Shown: positions 30,505 to 41,291, counted from the first letter of the stretch. The stretch: 64,000 bases of DNA from Geodermatophilus siccatus (GCF_900103785.1 NZ_FNHE01000010.1:155308-219307), one strand, 5' to 3'. Notes: generated from the sequence alone by a model not told the origin. Numbers and translations: made by a program.

Positions 30505-30548
30505 GTTGCCTACCGCAACCAAACATCCGTATGGTTGCACGAGGCAAG
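30505..30548 (+). promoter_or_regulatory. Promoter with two MarR-type operators
   Basis: Two copies of GTTGC-N5-GCAA(C/G), at 30505-30519 and 30534-30548, 29 bases centre to centre. The first covers the putative -35 TTGCCT (30506-30511), the second overlaps and follows the -10 TATGGT (30530-30535, 18-base spacing). This layout suits autorepression by the MarR protein encoded 24 bases downstream. Confidence 0.6.
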
Positions 30549-30571
30549 TACCCCCTGTCGAGGACGGCGAC

Positions 30572-31030
30572 GTGTCCATCACCCCCGAGACCCGTGACCG
30601 GCTGACCTCCGGCCTGGCCCGTGTCGTCCGCAGCGGCCGCCACCTGAGCGTCCGTGCCGCGGACTCCCTGTACGGCGACCTGCCCTCGTTCGGCTGGGCG
30701 CTGCTCGTGCCCCTGGAACAGGACGGCGAGCAGCGCTGCAGCGCCCTGGCGGCGCGGGCCGGCGTCGACGTCTCCGTCGCCAGCCGGCAGCTGGCGACCC
30801 TCGAGCGGTCCGGCTACGTCGAGCGCCGGCCCGACCCGCACGACGGCCGCGCCAGCCTGATGCACCTCACCGACGAGGGCGCGAGGGCCCTGGCCGTCAC
30901 CCGTGCGCTGCGCGCCCGGTGGGCCGGGACCGCGCTGGCCGGCTGGGACGAGGACGACGCGCGGTTGCTGTCCGGGCTGTTGGAGCGGCTCGCGGCCGAC
31001 CTCGAGCGGGCGCCCGCCACCGCCGCGTGA
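30572..31030 (+). CDS. MarR-family repressor of the adjacent exporter
   Basis: 152 residues from GTG 30572 with AGGA at seven bases. The winged helix contains CSALAARAGVDVSVASRQLA and the wing RRPDPHDGRASLMHLT. It precedes the DHA2 exporter by 53 bases on the same strand, the usual repressor-pump pairing, and has paired inverted-repeat sites over its promoter. Likely senses a toxic small molecule exported by the pump; the ligand is unknown. Confidence 0.9.
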   Translation: MSITPETRDRLTSGLARVVRSGRHLSVRAADSLYGDLPSFGWALLVPLEQDGEQRCSALAARAGVDVSVASRQLATLERSGYVERRPDPHDGRASLMHLTDEGARALAVTRALRARWAGTALAGWDEDDARLLSGLLERLAADLERAPATAA

Positions 31031-31083
31031 CCCGCGGCCCCCTCCCACCGCCTCCCGCCCGCACCCGCCAGACCAGGAGAACC

Positions 31084-32703
31084 GTGGCCACCACCACCCA
31101 CGACGACCGCACCGCGGCCGTCCCCACCCCGGCGCCTGCCGGCATCCCCCTCGGCGACGCCGCCCCTGTCGAGCAGCAGGGGCGGATGACCCACCGGCAG
31201 ATCCTCTCGGCGCTGTCCGGGATGTTGCTGGCGATGTTCGTGGCGTTCCTGTCCTCGACCGTCGTCTCCAACGCCCTGCCGACGATCATCACCGAGCTGC
31301 GCGGCACGCAGGGCCAGTACACCTGGGTGGTCACCGCGACGCTGCTGGCCTCGACCGCCTCGACCCCGATCTGGGGCAAGCTCTCCGACCTCTACAGCAA
31401 GAAGCTGCTGATCCAGGTCTCCATCGTGGTGTTCATCGTCGGCTCGATGCTGGCGGGCCTGGCCCAGTCGGTCGAGACGCTGATCGCCTGGCGGGTGCTG
31501 CAGGGCCTCGGCCTCGGCGGCGTCCAGGCGCTGATGCAGATCGCGATGGCCGCGATGATCAGCCCCCGCGAGCGCGGCCGGTACTCCGGTCTCATCGGCG
31601 CGGTCATGGCGGCGGCCACGGTCGGCGGCCCGCTCATCGGCGGCCTGCTCGTCGACACCAGCTGGCTGGGCTGGCGGTGGTGCTTCTACGTCGGCGTGCC
31701 GTTCGCCGTCGTCGCCCTGGTGCTGCTGCAGCGCACCCTGCACCTGCCGGTGACCAAGCGCGACGTCCGCATCGACTACCTGGGGGCGGCGTTCCTCACC
31801 GCCGGCGTCTCCGCGCTGCTCATCTGGGTCACCCTGGCCGGTGACACCTTCGCGTGGGCGTCCCTGGAGACGGCGCTGTTCGTCGGCGGCGGGCTGCTGG
31901 CCGTGGTCGCGTTCGTCGTCACCGAGCTGCGCGCGGCCGAGCCGGTCGTCCCGCTGCAGCTCTTCCGCGACCGGACGACGACGCTGTCGATCCTGGCCAG
32001 CATCGCGATCGGTGTGGCGATGTTCGGCTCGTCGGTCTTCCTCGGCCAGTACCTGCAGATCTCCCGCGGCTACTCGCCGACCGCGGCCGGCCTGCTGACG
32101 CTGCCGATGGTCGGCGGGCTGCTGCTGTCCTCGACGGTGTCGGGCATCCTCATCACCCGGTCCGGGCGGTGGAAGGGCCACCTCGTCGCGGGGTCGCTGC
32201 TCGTCGTCCTCGGCTTCGCGCTGCTCGGCACGATCGACCACGGGACGGACATGGTGCTGCTCGGCGCCTTCCTGTTCGTCCTCGGTGTGGGCATCGGCAT
32301 GACGATGCAGAACCTGGTGCTCGCCGTGCAGAACACCGTCGCCGCCCGCGACCTGGGTGCGGCGAGCTCGGCGGTCGCCTTCTTCCGCAGCCTCGGCGGC
32401 ACCATCGGCGTCGCCGTCCTCGGCGCGGTGCTCGACTCCCGCGCCAGCGAGCTGATCCGGCAGGCCCTGGCCGGCCTGCCCGGTGCCGCGCAGGGCGCCG
32501 GCGGGGCGGGGCTGGCCGACCTGGCCGACGCGCCGCCGGCCGTCCGGGCGCTGATCGCGGCGGCCTACGGCGACGCCACCGGGCGCATCTTCGCCGTCTC
32601 CGCCGCGGTGGCGGTGGTCGCGGTGGTGGCCATCCTCTTCATCCGCGAGGTGGCCCTGCGGACCGAGAGCGGCGACGAGCGGCTGCGCACCGAGTCCGCC
32701 TGA
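31084..32703 (+). CDS. DHA2-family (EmrB/QacA) multidrug MFS exporter
   Basis: 539 residues, about 14 membrane segments. Proton-driven drug efflux. ALSGMLLAMFVAFLSSTVVS is helix 1, then TWVVTATLLASTASTPIWGK and LSDLYSKKLLI (motif A). Motif C region reads GAVMAAATVGGPLIGGLLVD. Start is GTG 31084, AGGAG four bases upstream. Co-transcribed with the MarR gene. A 36-residue polar head precedes helix 1. Drug specificity cannot be predicted. Confidence 0.92.
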   Translation: MATTTHDDRTAAVPTPAPAGIPLGDAAPVEQQGRMTHRQILSALSGMLLAMFVAFLSSTVVSNALPTIITELRGTQGQYTWVVTATLLASTASTPIWGKLSDLYSKKLLIQVSIVVFIVGSMLAGLAQSVETLIAWRVLQGLGLGGVQALMQIAMAAMISPRERGRYSGLIGAVMAAATVGGPLIGGLLVDTSWLGWRWCFYVGVPFAVVALVLLQRTLHLPVTKRDVRIDYLGAAFLTAGVSALLIWVTLAGDTFAWASLETALFVGGGLLAVVAFVVTELRAAEPVVPLQLFRDRTTTLSILASIAIGVAMFGSSVFLGQYLQISRGYSPTAAGLLTLPMVGGLLLSSTVSGILITRSGRWKGHLVAGSLLVVLGFALLGTIDHGTDMVLLGAFLFVLGVGIGMTMQNLVLAVQNTVAARDLGAASSAVAFFRSLGGTIGVAVLGAVLDSRASELIRQALAGLPGAAQGAGGAGLADLADAPPAVRALIAAAYGDATGRIFAVSAAVAVVAVVAILFIREVALRTESGDERLRTESA

Positions 32704-32748
32704 GCGACCGGTCGCGATCCGCAGAGGCGTCCCGCTCGCCGCCCCGGC

Positions 32749-32754
32749 TACGGT
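32749..32754 (+). promoter_or_regulatory. -10 of a leaderless lipid kinase transcript
   Basis: TACGGT ends six bases before the GTG at 32761, with no ribosome-binding site, as expected for leaderless transcription. Confidence 0.45.
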
Positions 32755-32760
32755 GCGGCG

Positions 32761-33687
32761 GTGAGCGGGACGCCTCGACTGCTGCTGGTGGTCAACCGGG
32801 CCGCGGGCACGGCGGAGGACGACGCGGTCGAGGCGGCGGTGCGGACGCTGCGCGCCGGAGCCGACACCGAGGTGGTCGCGACCGGGTCGGCGGCCGAGCT
32901 GGACGCCGCGGTCGTCGCCCGGGACGGACGCCGGCTCGTGGTGCTCGGCGGGGACGGGTCGGTGCACGCCGTCGCCAGGGCGCTGGAGCGGGTGGGCGGC
33001 CTCGACCCGGCCGAGCCGGTCGGCATCGTCGCCCGGGGCACCGGCAACGACCTCGCACGGACCCTGGGCCTGCCGCTGGAACCGGACGCGGGGGCGGCCG
33101 CCGTTCTCGCCGGGCGGCCCCGGCCGCTGGACCTGCTCGACGACGACGCCGGTGGCCTGGTGGTCAACGCGGTGCACGCGGGCGTGGGGGCGCGGGCCGG
33201 CGCGCAGGCCGACCGGCTGAAGGAGCGGCTCGGCGTCGCCGCCTACCCGGTGGGCGCGGCGGTGGCCGGCGTCAGCAGCCCCGGCTGGCCGCTGCGGGTG
33301 GAGGTCGACGGCCGGGTGGCGACGCACCCGTCGGAGGGGTGGGCGGCCGACGGCACCTGTGACGTGCTGATGCTCGGCGTCTGCACGGGGCGCTCCATCG
33401 GCGGCGGGACGCCGCTGGCCCCGCGGGCCGAGCCGGACGACGGGCTGGCCGACGTGGTGGTCTCGATCGCGACCGGTCCGGTGGCCCGCGCCGCCTTCGC
33501 GGCGGCGCTCACGAGCGGCGAGCACGTCGACCGGCCCGACGTCCTGGTGGTGCGCGGCCGTCAGGTGTCGATCTCCGGGGGGCCGGTCGACCTCGATGCG
33601 GACGGCGAGGTCGAGGAGGGCGTCCGGGCGCGGACCTGGCGGGTGCGGCGGCACGGCTGGTCGGTGCTCGTGCCGCCGCCCCGGTGA
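32761..33687 (+). CDS. Diacylglycerol/lipid kinase family protein
   Basis: 308 residues. Phosphorylates a lipid hydroxyl using ATP. The DAGK catalytic domain starts with LLLVVNRAAGTAEDD, and LVVLGGDGSVHAVARAL is the GGDG nucleotide-binding loop; GIVARGTGNDLARTLGLPL follows. The C-terminal half is the second beta-sandwich domain. DgkB and YegS-like proteins share this plan; the lipid substrate (diacylglycerol, sphingoid or other) is open. Confidence 0.9.
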   Translation: MSGTPRLLLVVNRAAGTAEDDAVEAAVRTLRAGADTEVVATGSAAELDAAVVARDGRRLVVLGGDGSVHAVARALERVGGLDPAEPVGIVARGTGNDLARTLGLPLEPDAGAAAVLAGRPRPLDLLDDDAGGLVVNAVHAGVGARAGAQADRLKERLGVAAYPVGAAVAGVSSPGWPLRVEVDGRVATHPSEGWAADGTCDVLMLGVCTGRSIGGGTPLAPRAEPDDGLADVVVSIATGPVARAAFAAALTSGEHVDRPDVLVVRGRQVSISGGPVDLDADGEVEEGVRARTWRVRRHGWSVLVPPPR

Positions 33688-33693
33688 CCGACG

Positions 33694-33789
33694 GGAACGG
33701 CCTCCTCCAGCGGGAGGACCCCGTCCTCCTCACCCCCCGCACGCTCGGGGCGAACCTCGCGGCGGGGCCGTGGGGGGGGGGGGGTCCTC
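33694..33789. repeat. Family A gene-end hairpin repeat, copy 4, with a 13-G run
   Basis: Contains GGAACGGCC, GGAGGACCCCGTCCTCC, CGCACGCTCGGGG and, at the other end, GGTCCTCC abutting the osmC stop. 33772-33784 is an uninterrupted run of 13 G where other copies have CGGGG, so slippage or sequencing artefact is possible. Lies between two converging genes. Confidence 0.65.
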
Positions 33790-34227
33790 CTACTCGAGGG
33801 CGGCGTCCAGGCTGATCCTGTCGACGCCGGCCAGCGCCTTGCTCACCGGGCAGCCGGCCTTGGCCGCCTGGGCGGCCTGCTCGAACCCCGCGGCGTCGAG
33901 CCCCTCGACCTCACCGCGGACGGTGATCTTGATCTTCGTGATGTGCGGGCCGCCGTCCTTCTGGCCCAGCGTGACGTCCGCGGAGACCTCCAGGGCCTGA
34001 GGGGTGCCGCCGGCCTTGGCGATCTCGTTGGACAGGGCCATCGCGAAGCACGACGAGTGCGCCGCCGCGATGAGCTCCTCGGGGCTGGTCGTGCCGTCGG
34101 CCTCCTCGGCCGCGCGCTTGGGGAACGACACCTCGTAGGTGCCGACCTTCGAGCTGGACAGCTCGACCTGACCGGAGCCCTCCTGCAGGGTGCCGTTCCA
34201 GGCGGTGCGAGCGGTACGGGTGGGCAT
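33790..34227 (-). CDS. osmC: OsmC-family peroxiredoxin
   Basis: 145 residues. Thiol peroxidase for organic hydroperoxides and stress. Both catalytic cysteines are present: Cys60 in AAHSSCFAM and Cys126 in KAGCPVSKAL. GTTSPEELIAAAHSSC is the OsmC helix; Ohr proteins differ here, so OsmC is preferred over Ohr. It follows ohrR by 72 bases on the same strand, so organic peroxide control is likely. Confidence 0.92.
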   Translation of the reverse strand: MPTRTARTAWNGTLQEGSGQVELSSSKVGTYEVSFPKRAAEEADGTTSPEELIAAAHSSCFAMALSNEIAKAGGTPQALEVSADVTLGQKDGGPHITKIKITVRGEVEGLDAAGFEQAAQAAKAGCPVSKALAGVDRISLDAALE

Positions 34228-34299
34228 GGGTCCTCCTCCTCGGGACTGGTGTGTCGCGGGTGCGCTACCCCGGTCCGTCGTGGACGACCCGTCGTCGGG

Positions 34300-34743
34300 T
34301 CAGTTGGTCGTGACCCGCTCGGTGACCAGGTGCAGCTTGGCCTTCAGGTCGGCGAACTCCTCGCGGTCGAGATCGAGCGCGCAGATGATCTCCTCGGAGA
34401 TCGCACCGGCCTTGTCCCGCAGTGCCCGGCCGGCGTCGGTCAGCGCGATGGCGACCGAGCGCTCGTCCTCCACGCGGCGGTGGCGGGTGACCAGGCCGGC
34501 GGTGGTGAGCCGCTTGAGCAGCGGGGAGAGCGTGCCGCTGTCGAGGGAGAGGCGGGCGCCCAGTTGCCCGACGGTCTGGTTGTCCTCCTCCCACAGCAGC
34601 ATCATCACCAGGTACTGGGGATAGGTGAGACCGACGGCGTCGAGCAGGGGCCGGTAGCGCGCGGTCATCGCCCGGGAGGCCGCGTAGAGCGCGAAGCACA
34701 ACTGGTCCTCGAGGACCGCGCTCGGGGGCGGGAGACGCGTCAT
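34300..34743 (-). CDS. ohrR: OhrR-type organic-peroxide-sensing MarR repressor
   Basis: 147 residues. The redox cysteine Cys16 lies in LEDQLCFALYAASRAM, the signature of OhrR sensors. YPQYLVMMLLWEEDNQTVGQ, LSLDSGTLSPLLKRL and the wing RHRRVEDERSVAIAL complete the domain. Oxidation of Cys16 by organic peroxides would release DNA and induce osmC downstream. A -10 TAGAAT (34750-34755, minus strand) ends six bases before the ATG, so the mRNA may be leaderless. Confidence 0.92.
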   Translation of the reverse strand: MTRLPPPSAVLEDQLCFALYAASRAMTARYRPLLDAVGLTYPQYLVMMLLWEEDNQTVGQLGARLSLDSGTLSPLLKRLTTAGLVTRHRRVEDERSVAIALTDAGRALRDKAGAISEEIICALDLDREEFADLKAKLHLVTERVTTN

Positions 34744-34749
34744 CCTCCA

Positions 34750-34755
34750 ATTCTA
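34750..34755 (-). promoter_or_regulatory. -10 of the ohrR-osmC promoter
   Basis: TAGAAT on the minus strand, six bases before the ohrR ATG. The adjoining GAATTGG resembles half of the AT-rich sites used by OhrR repressors, so autorepression is possible. Confidence 0.45.
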
Positions 34756-34848
34756 GGCCCCCGGTCACCGCCGGTACCCGGGGTTGCGCTGGCCGTGCCG
34801 CACATCACCGGGTCGCACGCGTGTCCTGCGCCGGGTGGACGCAGTCAG

Positions 34849-34881
34849 ATTGAGTGGAACACACTCAACTCGTGCGTCGTT
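34849..34881 (+). promoter_or_regulatory. clpB promoter: HAIR operator overlapping a SigR/SigH-type promoter
   Basis: HAIR: TTGAGT-GGAACAC-ACTCAA at 34850-34868, a perfect inverted repeat with N7. GGAAC (34856-34860), 18 bases, GTT (34879-34881) fits the SigR/SigH consensus. The -35 GGAAC lies inside the HAIR spacer, so HspR would occlude it directly. Confidence 0.75.
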
Positions 34882-34945
34882 GGACTCCCCGACAGCACCT
34901 GGCCGGCTCGTCCGGCCCTTCCTGAGAGGACCGATCCCACAGACC

Positions 34946-37531
<2,586 letters not shown>

Positions 37532-37532
37532 C

Positions 37533-37596
37533 GAAGGGCCACCCTTCTCCCCGCGCCTCGCGAGCTCGGCGCGGGCCCCGGACGGGTGGCCGTTCC
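37533..37596. repeat. Family A gene-end hairpin repeat, copy 5
   Basis: Starts two bases after the clpB stop. Outer arms GGCCACCC / GGGTGGCC, inner arms CCGCGCC / GGCGCGG around TCGCGAGCTC. Ends GGGTGGCCGTTCCAG, a 15-mer shared with copy 8. Probably terminates clpB. Confidence 0.75.
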
Positions 37597-37876
37597 AGAC
37601 CCTCACCAGGGGCCCGTCGTCCCACCCGGGGCGGCGGGCCCCGCGCGTTCCGGGGACGTCGAGCAGCGCGCCGTCGCGAGGAGCGGGGACCCGAGAGGTC
37701 CCCCGCCGGAGGACGCGGTGGGCTCTCCGCGACAGGGGGACGGCACCTGGCCGCGGTGCGGTCCGGAGGACCGCGGTGTCATCGATCCGGTCTCGATCGC
37801 CCATCGGCACTGGTCCGGTACCGAGTGGTCCGTGATCCTCGGGCGGGACACCCGAGGAACGACCAGGGAGCGAGTG
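37597..37876. other. Upstream region of the repeat-rich membrane protein
   Basis: Non-coding by my reading. A stem-loop CCTCGGG-N7-CCCGAGG at 37837-37857 sits 19 bases before the next ATG and could affect its translation. Several shorter GC-rich inverted repeats precede it; no promoter stands out. Confidence 0.4.
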
Positions 37877-38635
37877 ATGACGTCAGGGCAGGGCGGCCAG
37901 GACCCCCAGCAGGGGCAGCCCCCGCAGGGCCGACCCGGCTGGCAGACGCCGCCGGGGCAGGGCTGGCAGAACCCGCCGCCTCCGCAGCAGGGGTGGCAGG
38001 ACCCGCAGCAGGGTGGCTGGCAGAACCCGCAGCAGGGTGGCTGGCAGAACCCGCAGCAGGGTGGCTGGCAGAACCCGCAGCAGGGTGGCTGGCAGGACCC
38101 GCAGCAGGGCTGGCAGGGGCAGCCGCCCTACGGCTACGCCGCCGCGCCGTCCGCCCCGGGGCAGCACCTCCCCCCGGAGGCCCCGCCCCGGCCGGACACC
38201 GTCCGCTTCGGTACCGGCGCCTTCGTGGCCAACCTGCTGCTCGGGCTGGTCGGATCCGCGGTGGCCTTCGGCAGCTTGGAGAGCATCGTCAACCAGGAGC
38301 TGGCCACGACCGGGGTCGAGTTCTCCGAGGAGTCCGTCCGCTCCCTGCTCATCGTGGGCGCGGTGATCGGGCTGGTCTTCACCGCCCTCCAGGCGATGTT
38401 CATCTTCTTCGCGTGGAAGGGGCACAACTGGGCCCGCATCGTGCTGTTCGTGCTGGGCGGGCTGGCCCTCGTCAGCGGGCTGGTGGGGCTGGGGCAGCCG
38501 AGCACCGGTTTCCTCAGCGCGCTCTCGGTGTTCCAGCTGCTGCTGCTGGCCGTCGGCATCGTGCTGCTGGCCCGCCCTCCGTCCAACGAGTGGTACCGGG
38601 CGATGACCGCCCGCCGACAGGCCGGACTGCGCTGA
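37877..38635 (+). CDS. Membrane protein with GWQ(N/D)PQQG repeat head
   Basis: 252 residues from ATG 37877 with AGGGAG six bases upstream. The first 95 residues are Gln/Gly/Pro/Trp-rich, with the octapeptide GWQNPQQG (or GWQDPQQG) repeated five times. The rest holds about four membrane segments (FVANLLLGLVGSAVAFGSLE, SLLIVGAVIGLVFTALQAMF, IVLFVLGGLALVSGLVGL and VFQLLLLAVGIVLLARPP), ending in NEWYRAMTARRQ. This fits actinobacterial proteins with a disordered Pro/Gln head and a DUF-type four-helix body; function unknown. Confidence 0.75.
   Translation: MTSGQGGQDPQQGQPPQGRPGWQTPPGQGWQNPPPPQQGWQDPQQGGWQNPQQGGWQNPQQGGWQNPQQGGWQDPQQGWQGQPPYGYAAAPSAPGQHLPPEAPPRPDTVRFGTGAFVANLLLGLVGSAVAFGSLESIVNQELATTGVEFSEESVRSLLIVGAVIGLVFTALQAMFIFFAWKGHNWARIVLFVLGGLALVSGLVGLGQPSTGFLSALSVFQLLLLAVGIVLLARPPSNEWYRAMTARRQAGLR
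37991..38110 (+). repeat. Five 24-bp tandem repeats inside the membrane protein gene
   Basis: Units at 37991, 38015, 38039, 38063 and 38087, each 24 bp, keeping frame and encoding eight residues. Units 2-4 are identical and units 1 and 5 differ by a few bases. Copy number is likely to vary between strains. Confidence 0.9.
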
Positions 38636-38700
38636 CAGCTCGTTACGGAACCGTTACCGGGGGAGTGAACCCGTAGCGCGACCGGTCCCGAAGACCGGTC

Positions 38701-40356
38701 GTGACCACCACCGAGCAGATCCCGGCCGCGGCGACCGGGCCGGACGTGCCGCCCCGTTCCGGGTGCCGTCCGCTGGCCGCCGCGGCCGGACTGCTGTCCG
38801 CCGGTGTCGCGCTGGGTGTGGCCGAACTCGCCGCCGGCCTCACCGGTCCGCAGTCCTCGCCGGTCGTCGCCGTCGGCGACACGGTCATCACCCTCGTCCC
38901 GGAGCCGGTCAAGGCCTTCGCGATCCGGACCTTCGGCGAGCACGACAAGACGGCCCTCGTCGTCGGCACGCTCGTGGTCATCGCGGTCCACGCCGCGGTC
39001 CTCGGCGTCCTGGCGCTGCGCCGCCGGGCGGTCGGGGTGGCCGGGATCGCGCTGTTCGGCCTGGTCGGGGCCCTCGCGGCGGTCACCGGCCCCGCAGGCG
39101 GCCCGCTCGACGCGCTGCCGGTTCTCGTCGGCGCCCTCGGGGGCACCGTCGCGCTGCTCGCACTGCTGGCCCCGCTCACCGTGCCGGCCACCGGCACCAC
39201 GGACACCCGTCCCGACGACGAGGCCCCGTCCGTGGGGCGCCTGCGGACCGCCCTCGGTTCCGGCGACCGCAAGGGCGTCGGCCTCGACCGCCGCCGGTTC
39301 CTCCTCACCAGTGGTGCCGCCGCCGGTGCCGCCGTCGCCACCGGCGGTGCGGGCCGGCTGCTGCTGCGCCGCTTCGACGTCGGCGGTGCGCGCGCCGACC
39401 TCGTCCTCCCGGCGCCGGCGTCTCCGGCCGCGCCGCTGCCCGTCGGTGCCGACCTCGCCCCGCAGGTCCAGGGCCTGACGCCGCTGTTCACCCCGAACCG
39501 CGAGTTCTACCGGGTCGACACCGCGATCACGGTGCCGCAGATCAGGCCGGCCGACCACCGGCTGACGCTCACCGGGATGTTCGACTCCCCGCGCACCTAC
39601 ACGCTCGACGACCTGCTCGGCCGCGACGACGTCATCGAGCGCGACATCACCCTGACCTGCGTCTCCAACACGGTCGGGGGCCGGCTGGCCGGCACCGCGC
39701 GCTGGCTCGGGATCCCGCTGGGGGCCTTCCTCCGCGAGAACGGCATCCGGTCCGGCTCCGACCAGCTGGTCTGCCGCTCCTCGGACGGCATGACCATCGG
39801 CGCCCCGACCCGCGCGGCGCTCGAGGTCGAGGACGCGATGATCGCCTTCGGGATGAACGGCGAGCCGCTGCCCGTCGAGCACGGCTTCCCGGTGCGCATG
39901 CTCATCCCAGGGCTCTACGGGTACGTGTCGGCGTGCAAGTGGATGACCGGCATCGAGGCCTCCACCTACGGCGCCTTCGACGCCTACTGGACCGCGCGCG
40001 GCTGGGCCGCGCAGGCGCCGATCGAGATCGCCTCTCGCATCGACACCCCCGCCCCGCTGCGCCGCTTCCCGGCCGGGCGCCGTCCGATCGCCGGCGTGGC
40101 CTGGGCGCAGACCCGTGGCGTCGGCGCCGTCGAGGTCCGGGTCGACGACGGGCCGTGGGTGCCGGCGCGGCTCTCCTCGCAGGTGGACGCCGACCTGTGG
40201 CGGCAGTGGGTGCTGCCCTACGACTTCGCGCCCGGCTCGTACCAGCTCACGGTCCGCGCGACCAGCGCCGAGGGCGAGGTGCAGACCGGGGAGCGGGCCG
40301 AGCCGTTCCCCGACGGGTCCAGCGGACTGCACTCCATCCGGGTCACCGCGACCTGA
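38701..40356 (+). CDS. Membrane-anchored sulfite-oxidase-family molybdopterin oxidoreductase
   Basis: 551 residues from GTG 38701. Four or five N-terminal membrane segments (25-165), then an internal twin-Arg-like RRRFLLTSGAAAG near 197, then the molybdopterin domain with the Mo-ligating Cys near 320 (ITLTCVSNTVGG). The C-terminal Ig-like Mo-co dimerisation domain runs from about 440 (GVAWAQTRGVGAVEVRVDDG). The catalytic part should face outside. True sulfite oxidation is unproven; the group acts on varied sulfur or nitrogen oxides. The two fasciclin lipoproteins downstream suggest a shared envelope role. Confidence 0.88.
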   Translation: MTTTEQIPAAATGPDVPPRSGCRPLAAAAGLLSAGVALGVAELAAGLTGPQSSPVVAVGDTVITLVPEPVKAFAIRTFGEHDKTALVVGTLVVIAVHAAVLGVLALRRRAVGVAGIALFGLVGALAAVTGPAGGPLDALPVLVGALGGTVALLALLAPLTVPATGTTDTRPDDEAPSVGRLRTALGSGDRKGVGLDRRRFLLTSGAAAGAAVATGGAGRLLLRRFDVGGARADLVLPAPASPAAPLPVGADLAPQVQGLTPLFTPNREFYRVDTAITVPQIRPADHRLTLTGMFDSPRTYTLDDLLGRDDVIERDITLTCVSNTVGGRLAGTARWLGIPLGAFLRENGIRSGSDQLVCRSSDGMTIGAPTRAALEVEDAMIAFGMNGEPLPVEHGFPVRMLIPGLYGYVSACKWMTGIEASTYGAFDAYWTARGWAAQAPIEIASRIDTPAPLRRFPAGRRPIAGVAWAQTRGVGAVEVRVDDGPWVPARLSSQVDADLWRQWVLPYDFAPGSYQLTVRATSAEGEVQTGERAEPFPDGSSGLHSIRVTAT

Positions 40357-40457
40357 CCCACCACCCACCAGGACTCGCCTCGGCCGCCGGCCGCAGGCGC
40401 GGCCCCCGCTCCCCGGGACGGGGCCAGAACCCGAGCACGACGACCAAGGAGATCCAC

Positions 40458-41141
40458 GTGAAGCGCACCCTCACCCGCACCGCCCTGCTGACCGGTGTCT
40501 CGGCCCTCGCGCTGAGCGTCACCGCCTGCGGCGCCGAGGACGCCGCGTCCGACGCCGCTGACAGCGCCGGCAGCGCGGCCAGCAGCGCCAGCGAGGGCGC
40601 CATGGGCGGCATCGGCTCGTCGGCGCCCAGCGACAGCGGAACGCCGTCCGAGGAGCCCTTCGGCGAGGGCTGCGCCGCCGTCCCGGCCGACGGTGAGGGC
40701 TCCTTCACCGGCATGACCGACGACCCGGTCGCCACCGCCGCCAGCAACAACCCGGTGCTGTCGACGCTGGTCCAGGCCGTCGTGCAGGCCAACCTGGTGG
40801 ACACCCTCAACAGCGCCCAGGACGTCACCGTGATCGCCCCGGCGAACCCGGCCTTCGAGGCCGTCCCGCCGGACGCCCTCCGGGCGGTGCTGGCCGACAA
40901 CGCCCAGCTGACCGCGATCCTGAGCCACCACGTCATCGAGGGCCGCCTGGCCCCCGACGAGCTGGCCGGCACGCACACCACCCTGGGCGGCGACGAGGTC
41001 ACCATCGAGGGCTCCGGCGAGGACTTCACCGTCGCCCGGACCGTGACCGGCACCCCGGCCTCGGTCATCTGCGGCGACGTGCAGACGGCGAACGCCACCG
41101 TCTACATCGTCGACCAGGTGCTCGCCCCGGCCCAGGGCTGA
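40458..41141 (+). CDS. Fasciclin-domain lipoprotein 1
   Basis: 227 residues from GTG 40458 (AAGGAG upstream). Signal with lipobox ALSVTAC, so lipidated and surface-anchored. A Ser/Ala-rich linker is followed by one FAS1 domain (about 80-225): LVDTLNSAQDVTVIAPANPA, then LSHHVIEGRLAPDELAGTH and ATVYIVDQVLAPAQG. FAS1 proteins such as M. tuberculosis MPT83/MPT70 work in adhesion. It follows the molybdopterin enzyme by 101 bases. Confidence 0.93.
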   Translation: MKRTLTRTALLTGVSALALSVTACGAEDAASDAADSAGSAASSASEGAMGGIGSSAPSDSGTPSEEPFGEGCAAVPADGEGSFTGMTDDPVATAASNNPVLSTLVQAVVQANLVDTLNSAQDVTVIAPANPAFEAVPPDALRAVLADNAQLTAILSHHVIEGRLAPDELAGTHTTLGGDEVTIEGSGEDFTVARTVTGTPASVICGDVQTANATVYIVDQVLAPAQG

Positions 41142-41154
41142 ACGAGGACCCCTG

Positions 41155-41212
41155 CCGGTACACATCCGCGGGCCGTCGTCCTCACGGACGGCAGCCCGCG
41201 GATGTGTACCGG
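41155..41212. terminator. Long perfect hairpin after fasciclin 1
   Basis: 19-bp perfect arms (41155-41173 and 41194-41212) beginning CCGGTACACATCCGC, with an inner CCGTC / GACGG pairing in the 20-base loop. 13 bases after the stop codon. Terminator or small mobile hairpin; its sequence is unlike families A and B. Confidence 0.6.
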
Positions 41213-41291
41213 ACTGCTGTCGCGCCGTTACCGGCTGTGGCGCGCCGCGCCGGGGATGATGGCGGCGCACCCGACGAAGGAGCTCCGCCCC

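Noticed and set aside
37991..38110. CRISPR-like array
   Set aside because: Repeats are contiguous 24-mers with no spacers and lie in a coding frame; no cas genes nearby.
41155..41212. CIRCE or other heat-shock operator
   Set aside because: Sequence does not match CIRCE (TTAGCACTC-N9-GAGTGCTAA), and it sits after a stop codon, not before a promoter.
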